Assembly (NCBI GenBank): GCA_934621665.1
Contig: CAKTUT010000006.1
Span: 1 to 21,606 of the forward strand
Direction: 5' to 3'
Length of the DNA: 21,606 nucleotides
From: an uncultured Oscillospiraceae bacterium
Lineage (GTDB): Bacteria; Bacillota; Clostridia; Oscillospirales; Oscillospiraceae
A model generated the notes under the pieces. That model was given only the letters and a program-made list of their open reading frames with translations, had not been told where the DNA came from and did not search any database. The translations under genes were made by a program, and so were the position numbers. This document shows positions 1 to 7,698 of this stretch, piece by piece (position 1 is the first letter of the stretch; the number at the start of each line of letters is the position of its first letter).

Positions 1-1689
1 AACCAGCGCAATATAGCTTGCCTTGCGCGCCTCATCCGGCTCGGAGATGATGCGCACGTCGTGGTAGAATTTGTTCGCAGCCACGGCCAGCTCGTAGATA
101 TACGCGCAGATGACGTTCGGCGCGGCTTCGCGGCATGCACCGCGAAGCGAATCGGAAAGGCGCGAGAGCACCAGCATCAGTTCCTTTTCCTCCTCACCGG
201 CCGGTGCGAGGAGCTTCGCTTCGCTGACGTTTCCGGTGTACTTGGCCAGAATTGACTTGATGCGGACGATGGTGTACAGGATATACGGACCGGTATTGCC
301 CTCAAACGACGAGAAACGGTCAAGGTCAAAGATATAGTCTTTGGTGGCAAGGTTGCTCAGGTCGCCGTATTTTAGCGCAGCCAGCGCAATCAGACGTGCC
401 GTTTCAGGCAGATCCTCGTTGGAAACGGTCTGGTTTTCGGAAATTTTGGCTGTGACATAGTCGGTAATTTCACGAATCAGCTGCTCCAGCCGCATCACGC
501 CGCCCTCACGCGTTTTAAAGGGCTTGCCATCCTTACCGTTCATTGTGCCAAATCCAATGTGCTGAAGCTCGGTCGTTGCCGGAACCAGCTCTGCCTTGCG
601 CGCCACGCGGAAGAACTGCTCAAAGTGCAGCGCCTGACGCTTGTCGGTCAGATAGAGCAGCTTGTCAGGGTGATAATCGCGCTCACGCTGGATGATGGTG
701 GCAAGGTCAGTGGTGGCGTAGAGTGTTGCACCGTCAGACTTGACCAGAATGCAGGGCGGAATCTCCTTTGCGTCGGTCTCTTCCTGTACAGGAACAACCA
801 GTGCGCCGTCGGATTCAACGGCCAGATGCTTTTCTTTGATGATGTTCAGAAGCTCCGGGATATACGCCTGCGCGTCGCTCTCACCGAGCCACACGTCAAA
901 CGTCACGTCCAGCGCACCGTAATTTTTCTTGAGGTCGGCGACGGACACGCGCAGAATGTGCTGCCAAAGCGCGTAATAGCCGCGTTCTTTATTTTGAAGC
1001 TTCTTTGTCGCCTCGTGCGCGCGGTGAGCAAATTCCTCGTCTACCTTGCTGCGGGCGCTGGCTGCGGGGTAAATCTCTTCCAGGTCGGAGATGGTAAACG
1101 GCGCTTCGGTGGGATATTCACCGGTGAAGTGATCGTCAAAGTAGGGGAGATTCGGCTGGCGCTCACGCAGTCCCTCAATGACAAGACCCATCTGAAGACC
1201 CCAGTCGCCAAGGTGCACGTCGCCGATGACCTTGTGGCCAAAGAAGCGGTAGATGCGCTTGACCGACTCGCCGATGATGGCTGATCGCAGATGGCCAACA
1301 TGCAGCGGCTTTGCCACGTTTGCGCCGCCGTAGTCCACCACAATCATGCGCGGCTCACACTCGGGCGTGACGCCGAAATGCGCATCCTGCGACATTTGGC
1401 GCAGATAGGCAGCCAGCTCCTCGCCGGACACACGCAGGTTCAAAAAGCCGGGCTTGACGGCGGAAACCTCGGAGAACAGCGCGCAGCCGTCAAGCTTTGC
1501 GGCTACGTCCTCGGCAATCTGGATGGGCGCTTTGTGATATGCCTTGGCGGCGGGCATTGCACCGTTGCACTGGTATTCGCAAAGGTCAGGGCGGTTGGAC
1601 AGCGTGACCTTGCCGTATGCGCCGTCATAACCGGCCTGCTCAAATGCACCGGAAACCTGACGGGAAATCAAGTCAAGCAGTAATTCCAT
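1..1689 (-). CDS. argS: Arginyl-tRNA synthetase (3' end cut by window)
   Basis: Class I aminoacyl-tRNA synthetase that charges tRNA-Arg with arginine in the cytoplasm. I translated the minus strand directly: it stays open from ATG 1689 to the window edge, giving 563 residues; family members are usually about 550-590, so only the C-terminal tail is missing. The HIGH-type signature reads HVGH at residues 130-133, after ANVAKPL, as is usual for ArgS. A KMSK-like region follows at residues 383-394 (MNGKDGKPFKTR), degenerate as is common in ArgS. The N-terminal Add1-type domain covers roughly 1-110 and the anticodon-binding DALR domain begins near 450. The start is supported by AGAGGA six bases upstream. 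It has its own promoter, so it need not depend on spmAB upstream. Nothing appears broken. Confidence 0.96.
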   Translation of the reverse strand, partial: MELLLDLISRQVSGAFEQAGYDGAYGKVTLSNRPDLCEYQCNGAMPAAKAYHKAPIQIAEDVAAKLDGCALFSEVSAVKPGFLNLRVSGEELAAYLRQMSQDAHFGVTPECEPRMIVVDYGGANVAKPLHVGHLRSAIIGESVKRIYRFFGHKVIGDVHLGDWGLQMGLVIEGLRERQPNLPYFDDHFTGEYPTEAPFTISDLEEIYPAASARSKVDEEFAHRAHEATKKLQNKERGYYALWQHILRVSVADLKKNYGALDVTFDVWLGESDAQAYIPELLNIIKEKHLAVESDGALVVPVQEETDAKEIPPCILVKSDGATLYATTDLATIIQRERDYHPDKLLYLTDKRQALHFEQFFRVARKAELVPATTELQHIGFGTMNGKDGKPFKTREGGVMRLEQLIREITDYVTAKISENQTVSNEDLPETARLIALAALKYGDLSNLATKDYIFDLDRFSSFEGNTGPYILYTIVRIKSILAKYTGNVSEAKLLAPAGEEEKELMLVLSRLSDSLRGACREAAPNVICAYIYELAVAANKFYHDVRIISEPDEARKASYIALV

Positions 1690-1723
1690 GGGGGTTCCTC
1701 TCATTCGTACAATATTCTAAAAC

Positions 1724-1752
1724 ATTATAGCAATTCTTTCCGGAAATGTACA
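1724..1752 (-). promoter_or_regulatory. Probable sigma-A promoter of argS
   Basis: Reading the minus strand, TGTACA (1752-1747) is followed after 17 bases by TATAAT (1729-1724). TGC directly precedes the -10, making it an extended -10. The 4/6 -35 match, ideal spacing and perfect -10 suggest a strong housekeeping promoter. It lies in the 66-base gap between spmB and argS, with a leader of about 25-30 bases. I see no T-box-like leader, and the gap is too short to hold one. Confidence 0.65.
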
Positions 1753-1755
1753 GCC

Positions 1756-2265
1756 TCAAAACAGAAAACGGGCGCACAGCGCAGCTGCAAGAAAGCCGGA
1801 CAAATCGGCAATCAGCGCGGCGGGGATGGTGTGGCGCGTTTTGCGGATGCCCGCCGCGCCAAAGTAGACGCTGACGGTATAGAATGTGGTTTCCGTGCTG
1901 CCAAGCATCACGGCGGCGGTGCGTCCGACAAGCGAGTCAACACCGTGTGTGCGCATCAGCTCTGCGCCCACGGCCAGCGCCGCGCTGCCGCTGATCGGGC
2001 GGATGAGCATTAGCGGCACAACCTCCGGCGGAATGCCGAGAAGCCTGGACGCCGGGGCGAGAAAAACGCTCAGCCGGTTAATCAGTCCGCTTGCGCGGAG
2101 CATGGAGACGGCGCTCATTAAAATGACAAGCGACGGGATAACGGAAAACAGCAGCCGCAGACCGTCCTGCGCACCGAGCACCAGCTGAGAATAGAAATCC
2201 TCCTTTTTGCGCAGCGACCACACGCACACAAAGACCAGCAGCAGGGGAACGACAATCTCGGTCAT
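1756..2265 (-). CDS. spmB: Spore maturation protein B (SpmB)
   Basis: Membrane protein of the SpmB/nucleoside recognition (Gate) family. In Bacillus and Clostridium, SpmA and SpmB are needed for full dehydration of the spore core; the molecular activity is not settled. The 169-residue product is close to the usual 170-180. It starts with a hydrophobic segment (residues 4-16) and carries hallmark stretches RPISGSAAL (89-97) and LGSTETTFYTVSVYFG (121-136), with further hydrophobic segments near 40-55, 80-100 and 147-165. I chose ATG 2265 over a longer upstream start because GGAGGG lies nine bases before it and its ATG overlaps the spmA stop as ATGA, a sign of translational coupling. The two genes form one operon, presumably expressed during sporulation; I could not pick out a clear sporulation-sigma promoter. 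Confidence 0.93.
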   Translation of the reverse strand: MTEIVVPLLLVFVCVWSLRKKEDFYSQLVLGAQDGLRLLFSVIPSLVILMSAVSMLRASGLINRLSVFLAPASRLLGIPPEVVPLMLIRPISGSAALAVGAELMRTHGVDSLVGRTAAVMLGSTETTFYTVSVYFGAAGIRKTRHTIPAALIADLSGFLAAALCARFLF

Positions 2266-2840
2266 TGGCTGCGGCCCTCCATGATGCGTGCGGCGAGAAG
2301 TCCCATGCATACGGAAAACAGCGACGTCAGCCACACGGCAGGAAGAATGTCAAAGGGAGCCTCCGCGCCAAGCGCCGTGCGCAGCGCCGCGACGGTTGCG
2401 GGAATCAGCTGGATGGACGCGGTGTTCAGCACGATCAGGCGGCACATCTCATTGTTTGCATCCGGCGTGCCGGAAAGCGTCTGCATCCGGCGGACGGCGG
2501 CGATGCCAAGCGGCGTGGCGGCGTTTCCAAGACCGAGAAGGTTTGCCGTGAAGTTTGCGCTGATTGCGTCGCGTGCCTGTGCATCGCAAAAGGCGGATGG
2601 AAAAATCCGTGACAAAAACGGGCGTAAAAGCGCGGAAAGACGGCTTGCAAGACCGCTTTTCTCCATTACGCGGGCGAGTCCGCTCCAAAGGCAGAGCGCG
2701 CCCGCCAGCGACAGCCCAAGCGTAATGCCGTTTTGTGCGCCGGTCAGCGCGGCTGTGCCGACGGCCGGCGCGCAGCCGGTTATAACAGCACAAACAAGCG
2801 CTGATGCAGTCATGAAAAGCCAGATCACGGACATTGCCAC
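2262..2840 (-). CDS. spmA: Spore maturation protein A (SpmA)
   Basis: Partner of SpmB, an integral membrane protein of the Gate/nucleoside-recognition family implicated in spore core dehydration and heat resistance. The product is 192 residues (B. subtilis SpmA is about 196). Conserved stretches include NFTANLLGLGNAATPLG (96-112) and VLNTASIQLIPATV (137-150), both typical of SpmA. Hydrophobic segments lie near 5-25, 40-55, 100-118, 137-155 and 168-185. The start is probably GTG 2840: AAGGAG lies eight bases upstream, whereas the in-frame ATG at 2834 would be 14 bases away. The stop overlaps the spmB start (ATGA). It is transcribed away from abrB. Together with spmB this is the clearest evidence that the organism sporulates. 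Confidence 0.93.
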   Translation of the reverse strand: MAMSVIWLFMTASALVCAVITGCAPAVGTAALTGAQNGITLGLSLAGALCLWSGLARVMEKSGLASRLSALLRPFLSRIFPSAFCDAQARDAISANFTANLLGLGNAATPLGIAAVRRMQTLSGTPDANNEMCRLIVLNTASIQLIPATVAALRTALGAEAPFDILPAVWLTSLFSVCMGLLAARIMEGRSQ

Positions 2841-2873
2841 ACGAACCGCTCCTTTTTCCTAAAATTTGCATTC

Positions 2874-2893
2874 TTGTTCATAATTTGTTCATA
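2874..2893. repeat. Tandem TTGTTCATA direct repeat in the spmA-abrB divergent region
   Basis: TTGTTCATA occurs at 2874-2882 and again at 2885-2893, an 11-base period of about one helical turn, in an AT-rich 150-base gap between the divergent spmA and abrB starts. Such phased repeats often bind a regulator. AbrB-family proteins prefer flexible AT-rich DNA, so autoregulation is possible but is only inferred. I could not place a convincing -35/-10 pair for abrB or a sporulation promoter for spmA here. Confidence 0.4.
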
Positions 2894-2990
2894 TTTAAAT
2901 GATATTGTTGAAAAGGTAAATTTTGTTTCTTCTTGGTGGAGTTGGTATGCCGCCATTAAGAAAGGGGTTACGACAGGGGGTTATCCAAAA

Positions 2991-3233
2991 ATGAAATCAA
3001 CAGGTATTGTCCGCAAGGTCGATGAGCTTGGACGCATTGTTCTTCCAATTGAGCTGCGCCGCACGCTGGACATTGCGGAAAAGGACGCAATTGAAATCTA
3101 TGTTGACGGTGCGTCGATCATTCTGAAAAAGTATGAGCCGACCTGCATCTTCTGCGGCGAGTCCAAGAACGTCTCCGTTTTCAAGGGCAAGAACATCTGC
3201 GGAGCTTGCATGAAAGAGCTGAAAAAGCAGTGA
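2991..3233 (+). CDS. abrB: AbrB-family transition-state regulator with C-terminal CxxC pairs
   Basis: DNA-binding regulator of the AbrB/SpoVT swapped-hairpin family. In Bacilli, AbrB represses post-exponential genes until Spo0A lowers its level. The 80-residue product opens with MKSTGIVRKVDELGRIVLP and continues with IELRRTLDIAEKDAIEIYVDG, very close to the B. subtilis AbrB N-domain (residues 1-48). The C-terminal part differs from Bacillus AbrB: it has C52-x2-C55 and C70-x2-C73, which looks like a small zinc ribbon, as in many clostridial homologues. I chose ATG 2991 because the homology begins there and AGGGGG lies ten bases upstream; an open frame extends back to 2874 but that part resembles nothing and is probably leader. 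It converges with rsmI, as abrB does with yabC in B. subtilis. Targets are unknown. Confidence 0.92.
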   Translation: MKSTGIVRKVDELGRIVLPIELRRTLDIAEKDAIEIYVDGASIILKKYEPTCIFCGESKNVSVFKGKNICGACMKELKKQ

Positions 3234-3242
3234 GCAGATTAG

Positions 3243-3280
3243 AAAAATCCGGTACATCGTTTTTGATGTACCGGATTTTT
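3243..3280. terminator. Bidirectional intrinsic terminator between abrB and rsmI
   Basis: A perfect 16-bp stem (3243-3258 with 3265-3280) encloses a six-base loop GTTTTT. The stem base is A5 on the left and T5 on the right, so the transcript from either strand ends in a U run. It starts nine bases after the abrB stop and serves the convergent abrB (plus) and trmN6-rsmI (minus) units. Confidence 0.92.
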
Positions 3281-3331
3281 ACACACTTTTTAGAAAAAAT
3301 TCAGCTCGAAAATCTCTTGTTTTTATAAAAA

Positions 3332-4174
3332 TTACGATTCACACGATGATTTTAGTACCGCGTCGTACAAAACGTTCTTTGCAAGGCCTGTTTCTGATGC
3401 GATCCGCCGTACAGCATCCTTTTTTGATACGCCGCGCGCAATTTCGTCCAGCGCCAGCGCTACCGCATCCGCCAGCGTGACAGCCGTCTGCGCTGTTTCC
3501 TGTGCGCCCTCCACGATCAGAACAAACTCGCCGCGCGGCGGTGTTTCGTCATATATGGCGCACGCCTTGCCAAGCGTGGTGCGCACAATCTGCTCGTGGA
3601 GCTTGGTCAGCTCCCGGCAGAGACTGATGCGGCGGTCAGTGCCGAACGCGGCAGAGAGGTCAGCCAGCGTCCGCGTCAGCTTGTGCGGCGCTTCATAAAA
3701 AATCATCGTGCGCGTCTCATTTTTTAAGCCCGACAGGTGTTCCTGCCGGCTTTTTTTGTTGGTAGACAAAAAGCCCTCAAAGCAGAAGCGGCCGGTGGGC
3801 AGTCCCGAAATGCTCAGCGCACTGACCGCGGCACACGGGCCGGGGATGGCGCTGACGGTGACGCCGGCACTGGCGCACAGCGCAACCAAGTCCTCGCCGG
3901 GGTCGGAGATAGCGGGCGAGCCAGCGTCCGAGACCAGCGCACACGTCTCACCGGCCAGAATGCGCTCAATGATGCGCGGGCCGGATTCCTTTTTGTTGTG
4001 CTCGTAATAGCTGACGAGCGGCTTCTTGATTTCCAAATAGTTTAACAGCTTCAGCGTCACGCGCGTGTCCTCGGCGGCAATAAAGTCCGCCTCGGCAAGC
4101 GTTTTGCGGCAGCGGGGCGAGATGTCGCCCAGATTTCCGATGGGCGTGGGAACAAGATAGAGCATACCGGGCAT
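3332..4174 (-). CDS. rsmI: 16S rRNA (cytidine1402-2'-O)-methyltransferase RsmI
   Basis: SAM-dependent methyltransferase that adds the 2'-O-methyl group to C1402 in the decoding centre of 16S rRNA; RsmH, encoded later in this window, adds the N4 methyl to the same base. The product has 280 residues, normal for the family. Tetrapyrrole-methylase-fold signatures are clear: LVPTPIGNLGDIS (7-19), EDTR (35-38), SDAGSPAISDPG (82-93) and IPGPCAAVSAL (110-120). Start ATG 4174 has AGGAGG seven bases upstream, inside the end of trmN6; the stop of trmN6 is only two bases away, so the pair is translationally coupled. A bidirectional terminator follows the gene. The C-terminal region (about 235-280) is the small helical domain usual in Firmicute RsmI. 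Confidence 0.96.
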   Translation of the reverse strand: MPGMLYLVPTPIGNLGDISPRCRKTLAEADFIAAEDTRVTLKLLNYLEIKKPLVSYYEHNKKESGPRIIERILAGETCALVSDAGSPAISDPGEDLVALCASAGVTVSAIPGPCAAVSALSISGLPTGRFCFEGFLSTNKKSRQEHLSGLKNETRTMIFYEAPHKLTRTLADLSAAFGTDRRISLCRELTKLHEQIVRTTLGKACAIYDETPPRGEFVLIVEGAQETAQTAVTLADAVALALDEIARGVSKKDAVRRIASETGLAKNVLYDAVLKSSCES

Positions 4175-4176
4175 AA

Positions 4177-4890
4177 TCAGGCCTCCTGATGATAAATTCT
4201 GATAAAATCTGCGCTGGGCTTGCCGTCACCGCCGTATAGAATCAGATCCGATTCATACGCAAGTGACGGCTTCGCGCCGAGTCTGCTTTCCAGCAGCACC
4301 AGACTGACCGGCGAGCCGGGACGGTGGCGTACAAAGCGGATGCGCTTTGGCTCCAGCGCGTTCTGGCGCAAAGCACAGATGATGTCGGCCAGACGCTCAG
4401 GCTTGTGCACCAGACAAAAGCGTCCGCCGTATTTTAATAGCCACGCTGCGCAGCGGCAAAGTTCGTCGAGCGTACACGTCTGCTCACTGCGTGCGGCGGC
4501 AAGCGAATCTGTCTGCGCCAGCTTGCCGCTGGCGGTGGGGTAGTAGGGCGGGTTTGCAATCACACCGTCAAACGCGCCGTGCGGCAAGCATGTGCGGTGC
4601 TCACGCAGATCGCCGCAGATGACATGAAAGCGTGCGTCAAGACCGTTTCGCGCGGCGTTTTCCTGCGCCGCGGCGGCTGCCTGCGCCTGCAGCTCCACGC
4701 CCGTCAGCTGCGCTTGCGGATATTTTGCGCACAGCAGCAGCGACAGCGCACCGCAGCCGCATCCAAGATCCGCGATAGACACGCGGGGCGAAAATACGGC
4801 AAAATCGGCCAGCACCATGGAGTCGGTGCTCAGACGGAACTGCGCGCCATCATATTCCATCCGGTAGCGTCCGGCAAGAAGCTCCTGCAT
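4177..4890 (-). CDS. trmN6: tRNA1(Val) A37 N6-methyltransferase-like (TrmN6/YabB family)
   Basis: Rossmann-fold class I SAM methyltransferase. The E. coli homologue YfiC/TrmN6 methylates N6 of A37 in tRNA1-Val; the Firmicute homologue is YabB. The product is 237 residues. Visible motifs are the SAM-binding DLGCGCG (41-47), acidic GVEL (64-67) that would contact the ribose, and the N6-adenine signature NPPYY (113-117). The neighbouring stretch FRLSTDSMVLADF (18-30) is typical of this family. Of two adjacent starts (GTG 4893, ATG 4890) I prefer the ATG, seven bases after AAGGAG. The gene is immediately followed by rsmI, an arrangement known from B. subtilis, so both probably act in RNA modification. 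The exact tRNA substrate in this organism is inferred. Confidence 0.88.
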   Translation of the reverse strand: MQELLAGRYRMEYDGAQFRLSTDSMVLADFAVFSPRVSIADLGCGCGALSLLLCAKYPQAQLTGVELQAQAAAAAQENAARNGLDARFHVICGDLREHRTCLPHGAFDGVIANPPYYPTASGKLAQTDSLAAARSEQTCTLDELCRCAAWLLKYGGRFCLVHKPERLADIICALRQNALEPKRIRFVRHRPGSPVSLVLLESRLGAKPSLAYESDLILYGGDGKPSADFIRIYHQEA

Positions 4891-4920
4891 CACGTGACTC
4901 CTTTTTTGTGGTTACAGCAA

Positions 4921-4948
4921 GCGAGCCTGTGCAACTGCACAGGCTCGC
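4921..4948 (-). terminator. GC-rich hairpin between ferredoxin and trmN6 (weak terminator or processing hairpin)
   Basis: GCGAGCCTGTGC (4921-4932) pairs perfectly with GCACAGGCTCGC (4937-4948) around a four-base loop. It lies 14 bases after the ferredoxin stop in the direction of that gene. The minus-strand transcript continues TTGCTG rather than with a U run, so termination would be inefficient. It may stabilise the short, probably abundant ferredoxin mRNA while allowing some read-through into trmN6-rsmI. Confidence 0.55.
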
Positions 4949-4962
4949 TGCCATGTACGAAA

Positions 4963-5133
4963 TTACTCCTCGGAGATTGCGTCGTTGGGGCACTCTGCCG
5001 CGCAGGTACCGCAGCTTACACACTCGTCAGCATTGATGACGTACTTGTCGTCGCCCTCGGTGATAATGCCGAGCGGGCAAGCGTCGGCGCAAGCACCGCA
5101 CTTGACACAAGCGTCGCTAATTACATAAGCCAT
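4963..5133 (-). CDS. 2[4Fe-4S] clostridial-type ferredoxin
   Basis: Small soluble electron carrier with two 4Fe-4S clusters, used by hydrogenases, pyruvate:ferredoxin oxidoreductase and similar anaerobic enzymes. The product is 56 residues, typical of clostridial ferredoxins. Cluster cysteines follow the pattern C9-x2-C12-x2-C15-x3-C19-P and C38-x2-C41-x2-C44-x3-C48-P, giving two near-symmetrical halves. There is no extra domain. Start ATG 5133 has GGAGG seven bases upstream. The gene has its own extended -10 promoter and a hairpin after it, so it is probably transcribed mostly as a short mRNA. It is divergent from clpC. The redox partner cannot be told from the neighbours. Confidence 0.95.
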   Translation of the reverse strand: MAYVISDACVKCGACADACPLGIITEGDDKYVINADECVSCGTCAAECPNDAISEE

Positions 5134-5163
5134 AATTGCACCTCCATGTTTTTATGCGTCTTT

Positions 5164-5191
5164 ATTCTAGCACGCTTTTTGGAAAATGCAA
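5164..5191 (-). promoter_or_regulatory. Probable sigma-A promoter of the ferredoxin gene
   Basis: On the minus strand TTGCAT (5191-5186) and TAGAAT (5169-5164) are 16 bases apart, with TGC directly before the -10 (extended -10). The transcript would start about 25 bases before the ferredoxin ATG. Confidence 0.65.
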
Positions 5192-5219
5192 ATGCTAATT
5201 CTGTAAACAGAGTGTAAAA

Positions 5220-5248
5220 TGTGAATTTTTTCGAGAACGCCGTATAAA
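5220..5248 (+). promoter_or_regulatory. Possible clpC promoter
   Basis: TGTGAA (5220-5225) and TATAAA (5243-5248) are 17 bases apart, about 45 bases before the clpC start. The -35 is poor (3 of 6). I see neither a CtsR heptamer repeat nor a CIRCE element in the 169-base divergent gap, so control by CtsR or HrcA is not supported. Confidence 0.3.
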
Positions 5249-5302
5249 AGTGCATACCTGCGGCGAAAATTCAATGAAAACGCAAACGGTGGGGTGAGAA
5301 AA

Positions 5303-7678
5303 ATGCAAAAGGCGCGCTTTTCCGCGCAGATGCAGGAGGCTCTGCGCCGCGCGCATACGCTGGCGCGCGAGATGGGGCACAGCTATGTGGGTACGGAGCA
5401 TCTTCTGCTTGGTGTGATGGCGAACGAGCGGCTGAGCGCGTCGGCGGTGCTCAGCCGCTGCGGCTGGGAGGCGGGGACGTTTCGTTGCCTGCTGCTGGCC
5501 GAGACGGGACGCGGAAGCGGGAGGCTTCCGCTTTTGCAGGGACTGACGCCCAGGGCGAAGCACGTGCTGCGTCAGGCGCAAAACGAAGCACGGATGACAC
5601 GCATGGACGAGATCCGTCCGGAGCATCTGCTGCTTGCGCTGACGCGGGAGGAGCACTGCACTGCAGCGAAAATTTTGCAGTGCGGCGGCGCGGATCTCAA
5701 CTGTGTCTTTTCGGATGTCTACCGGGCGCTGCGCACCGGCGGTGCAGAACAACAAACAGACGGGGGGAAAACCACTACGAGACTTCTGGAGCTATACTGT
5801 GACAATATGCTGGAAAAGGCGGCGCGGGCAGAGCCGGTCATCGGACGCGAACGCGAGATTGCGTCGGTGCTGCAAATCCTGTGCCGGAAGAATAAAAATA
5901 ACCCCGCGCTCATCGGCGAGCCGGGCGTTGGCAAGACGGCCATTGTGGAGGGGCTTGCACAGCGGATTGCCGCGGGCTGTGTACCCGAACAGCTGCGCTG
6001 CAAGCGGCTGTTCTGCCTGAACATGGCAAGCGTCCTTGCGGGGACAAAGTACCGCGGTGAGTTTGAAGAGCGTATCCGCGATATTTTGGCGGAAATCCGC
6101 CGCTGCGGTAACATTATATTATTTGTTGACGAAATGCACACCATTGTCGGCGCTGGCAGCGCCGAGGGCGCGATTGACGCAGCAAATCTTCTGAAACCCG
6201 CGCTGGGACGCAGCGAACTGCAAATGATCGGTGCGACAACGCTTGAGGAGTACCGACGGCACATCGAAAAGGACGCTGCGCTTGAGCGGCGCTTCCGTCC
6301 GGTGGTTGTGCGCGAGCCGACGCAGGCGGAGACAAAGACCATCCTGATGGGACTTCGCCCGGGACTGGAGCAGCACCACCAGATTCACATCAGTGAGGAG
6401 GCGGTTGATGCGGCGGTGGAGCTTTCGTGCCGCTATATCACCGACCGCTTTCTGCCGGACAAGGCGCTGGATCTTCTGGATGAAAGTGCGGCGCGCGTGC
6501 TGCTGGAGCAGAGCGAGCACGGCGGCGGGCGGCTTTTTGAAAAGAAGCGTCTTGCGTTGACACGGGAGCTGGATCAGGCAGTGTCAAACGGCGAGTATGA
6601 GCGCGCGGCGGTGGTGCGGGACAAGATCCAGAGCCTGATGCGCCAGCAGATGGGAACGGTACAGGCGCTGCGCAGGCGCGTGCTCGATCGGGCGGATGTG
6701 GCCGAAGCAGTATCTGACCGCACGGGCATCCCGGCGGGAAAGCTGACGGAAAATGAGCGCGAAAAAATACTGACGCTGGAAGCGTCGCTGCGCAGCCGCA
6801 TCATTGGACAGGACGAAGCAGTTCACGATGTGGCGCGCGCCGTGCTGCGCGGGAGGACGGGACTGCGCGACACGGCGCGTCCGGCAGCGTCGATGCTGTT
6901 TATGGGGCCGTCGGGCGTAGGTAAGACAGAGCTTTGTAAGGCGCTTGCCGACTGCGTTTACGGAAGTCGCGATGCACTCGTCCGCATTGACATGACCGAG
7001 TATATGGAGGCAAACTCCGTCACGCGCCTGATCGGCGCGCCGCCGGGCTACATCGGTCACGAGGAGGGCGGCACGCTGACGGAAAAGGTGCGCCGGCGGC
7101 CATACAGCGTGGTGCTGTTCGACGAACTGGAAAAGGCGCACCGTGATGTTTGCGGCCTGCTGCTGCAAATCATGGAGGACGGCATTCTGACCGACTCGGT
7201 TGGACGTACGGTGGACTTTAAGAACACAATGATCGTTATGACGTCGAATCTTGGCAGCGGACAAATCGGAAAAAACGGCCTCGGCTTTTCACCGGACGAT
7301 ACCGATTCGCGTACCCGGACGCTGCTGCGCCAGTGCTTCAGCGTGGAGTTTTTGGGACGCATCGACTGCATTGCACAGTTCCGGCGGCTGGGAGAGGAAG
7401 AGCTGCGGCAGATTGCGCAGATGCAATTGGAGCATGTGGCAAGCAAGGCGGCGGCGCAGGACATCACGCTGGAAGTTGACGAGAGTGCCGCAGCATGTCT
7501 TGCACGGCAGTGCGCGCGCGACGACAGCGGCGCGCGCAGCATCCGCCACCGGATTCAGGATGCGGTGGAGGGCGAGCTTGCACAGCGGCTTCTGGCGGGT
7601 GGGACACTCCCGCCGCTGCGGCTGGAGGCGCTGGATGGAACACTGACACTGACGGAAACGGCGGCGCTGGAGCGCTGA
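5303..7678 (+). CDS. clpC: ATP-dependent Clp protease ATP-binding subunit ClpC
   Basis: Hsp100 AAA+ unfoldase that threads substrates into the ClpP protease. The product has 791 residues, close to the usual 810-820. Order of domains: double Clp_N repeat (about 5-140); first AAA module with Walker A GEPGVGKT (205-212) and Walker B acidic pair D276-E277; a UVR motif in the middle region (about 417-450), diagnostic of ClpC over ClpB/ClpA; second AAA module with Walker A GPSGVGKT (535-542) and D607-E608. GLGF at 659-662 sits where the ClpP-docking loop (VGF in B. subtilis) is found, so ClpP binding is expected. I prefer ATG 5303 (GGGGTG six bases upstream) to GTG 5294, which lies inside that site. 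It is a single-gene unit: ctsR, mcsA and mcsB are not adjacent, unlike in Bacilli. Confidence 0.93.
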   Translation: MQKARFSAQMQEALRRAHTLAREMGHSYVGTEHLLLGVMANERLSASAVLSRCGWEAGTFRCLLLAETGRGSGRLPLLQGLTPRAKHVLRQAQNEARMTRMDEIRPEHLLLALTREEHCTAAKILQCGGADLNCVFSDVYRALRTGGAEQQTDGGKTTTRLLELYCDNMLEKAARAEPVIGREREIASVLQILCRKNKNNPALIGEPGVGKTAIVEGLAQRIAAGCVPEQLRCKRLFCLNMASVLAGTKYRGEFEERIRDILAEIRRCGNIILFVDEMHTIVGAGSAEGAIDAANLLKPALGRSELQMIGATTLEEYRRHIEKDAALERRFRPVVVREPTQAETKTILMGLRPGLEQHHQIHISEEAVDAAVELSCRYITDRFLPDKALDLLDESAARVLLEQSEHGGGRLFEKKRLALTRELDQAVSNGEYERAAVVRDKIQSLMRQQMGTVQALRRRVLDRADVAEAVSDRTGIPAGKLTENEREKILTLEASLRSRIIGQDEAVHDVARAVLRGRTGLRDTARPAASMLFMGPSGVGKTELCKALADCVYGSRDALVRIDMTEYMEANSVTRLIGAPPGYIGHEEGGTLTEKVRRRPYSVVLFDELEKAHRDVCGLLLQIMEDGILTDSVGRTVDFKNTMIVMTSNLGSGQIGKNGLGFSPDDTDSRTRTLLRQCFSVEFLGRIDCIAQFRRLGEEELRQIAQMQLEHVASKAAAQDITLEVDESAAACLARQCARDDSGARSIRHRIQDAVEGELAQRLLAGGTLPPLRLEALDGTLTLTETAALER

Positions 7679-7698
7679 AAATGATGAGAAATAGCGGC

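Noticed and set aside
559..1683. Long plus-strand open frames at 559-1284 and 1291-1683
   Set aside because: They are antisense to argS, whose full minus-strand frame and motifs are clear; neither resembles a known protein or has a good ribosome binding site.
2874..2990. Upstream extension of abrB to ATG 2874
   Set aside because: The added 39 residues match nothing in AbrB proteins, and the family N-terminus with its ribosome binding site begins at 2991.
4621..5217. 212-codon plus-strand open frame over trmN6 and ferredoxin
   Set aside because: It is antisense to two real genes, one of them a ferredoxin with perfectly spaced cluster cysteines.
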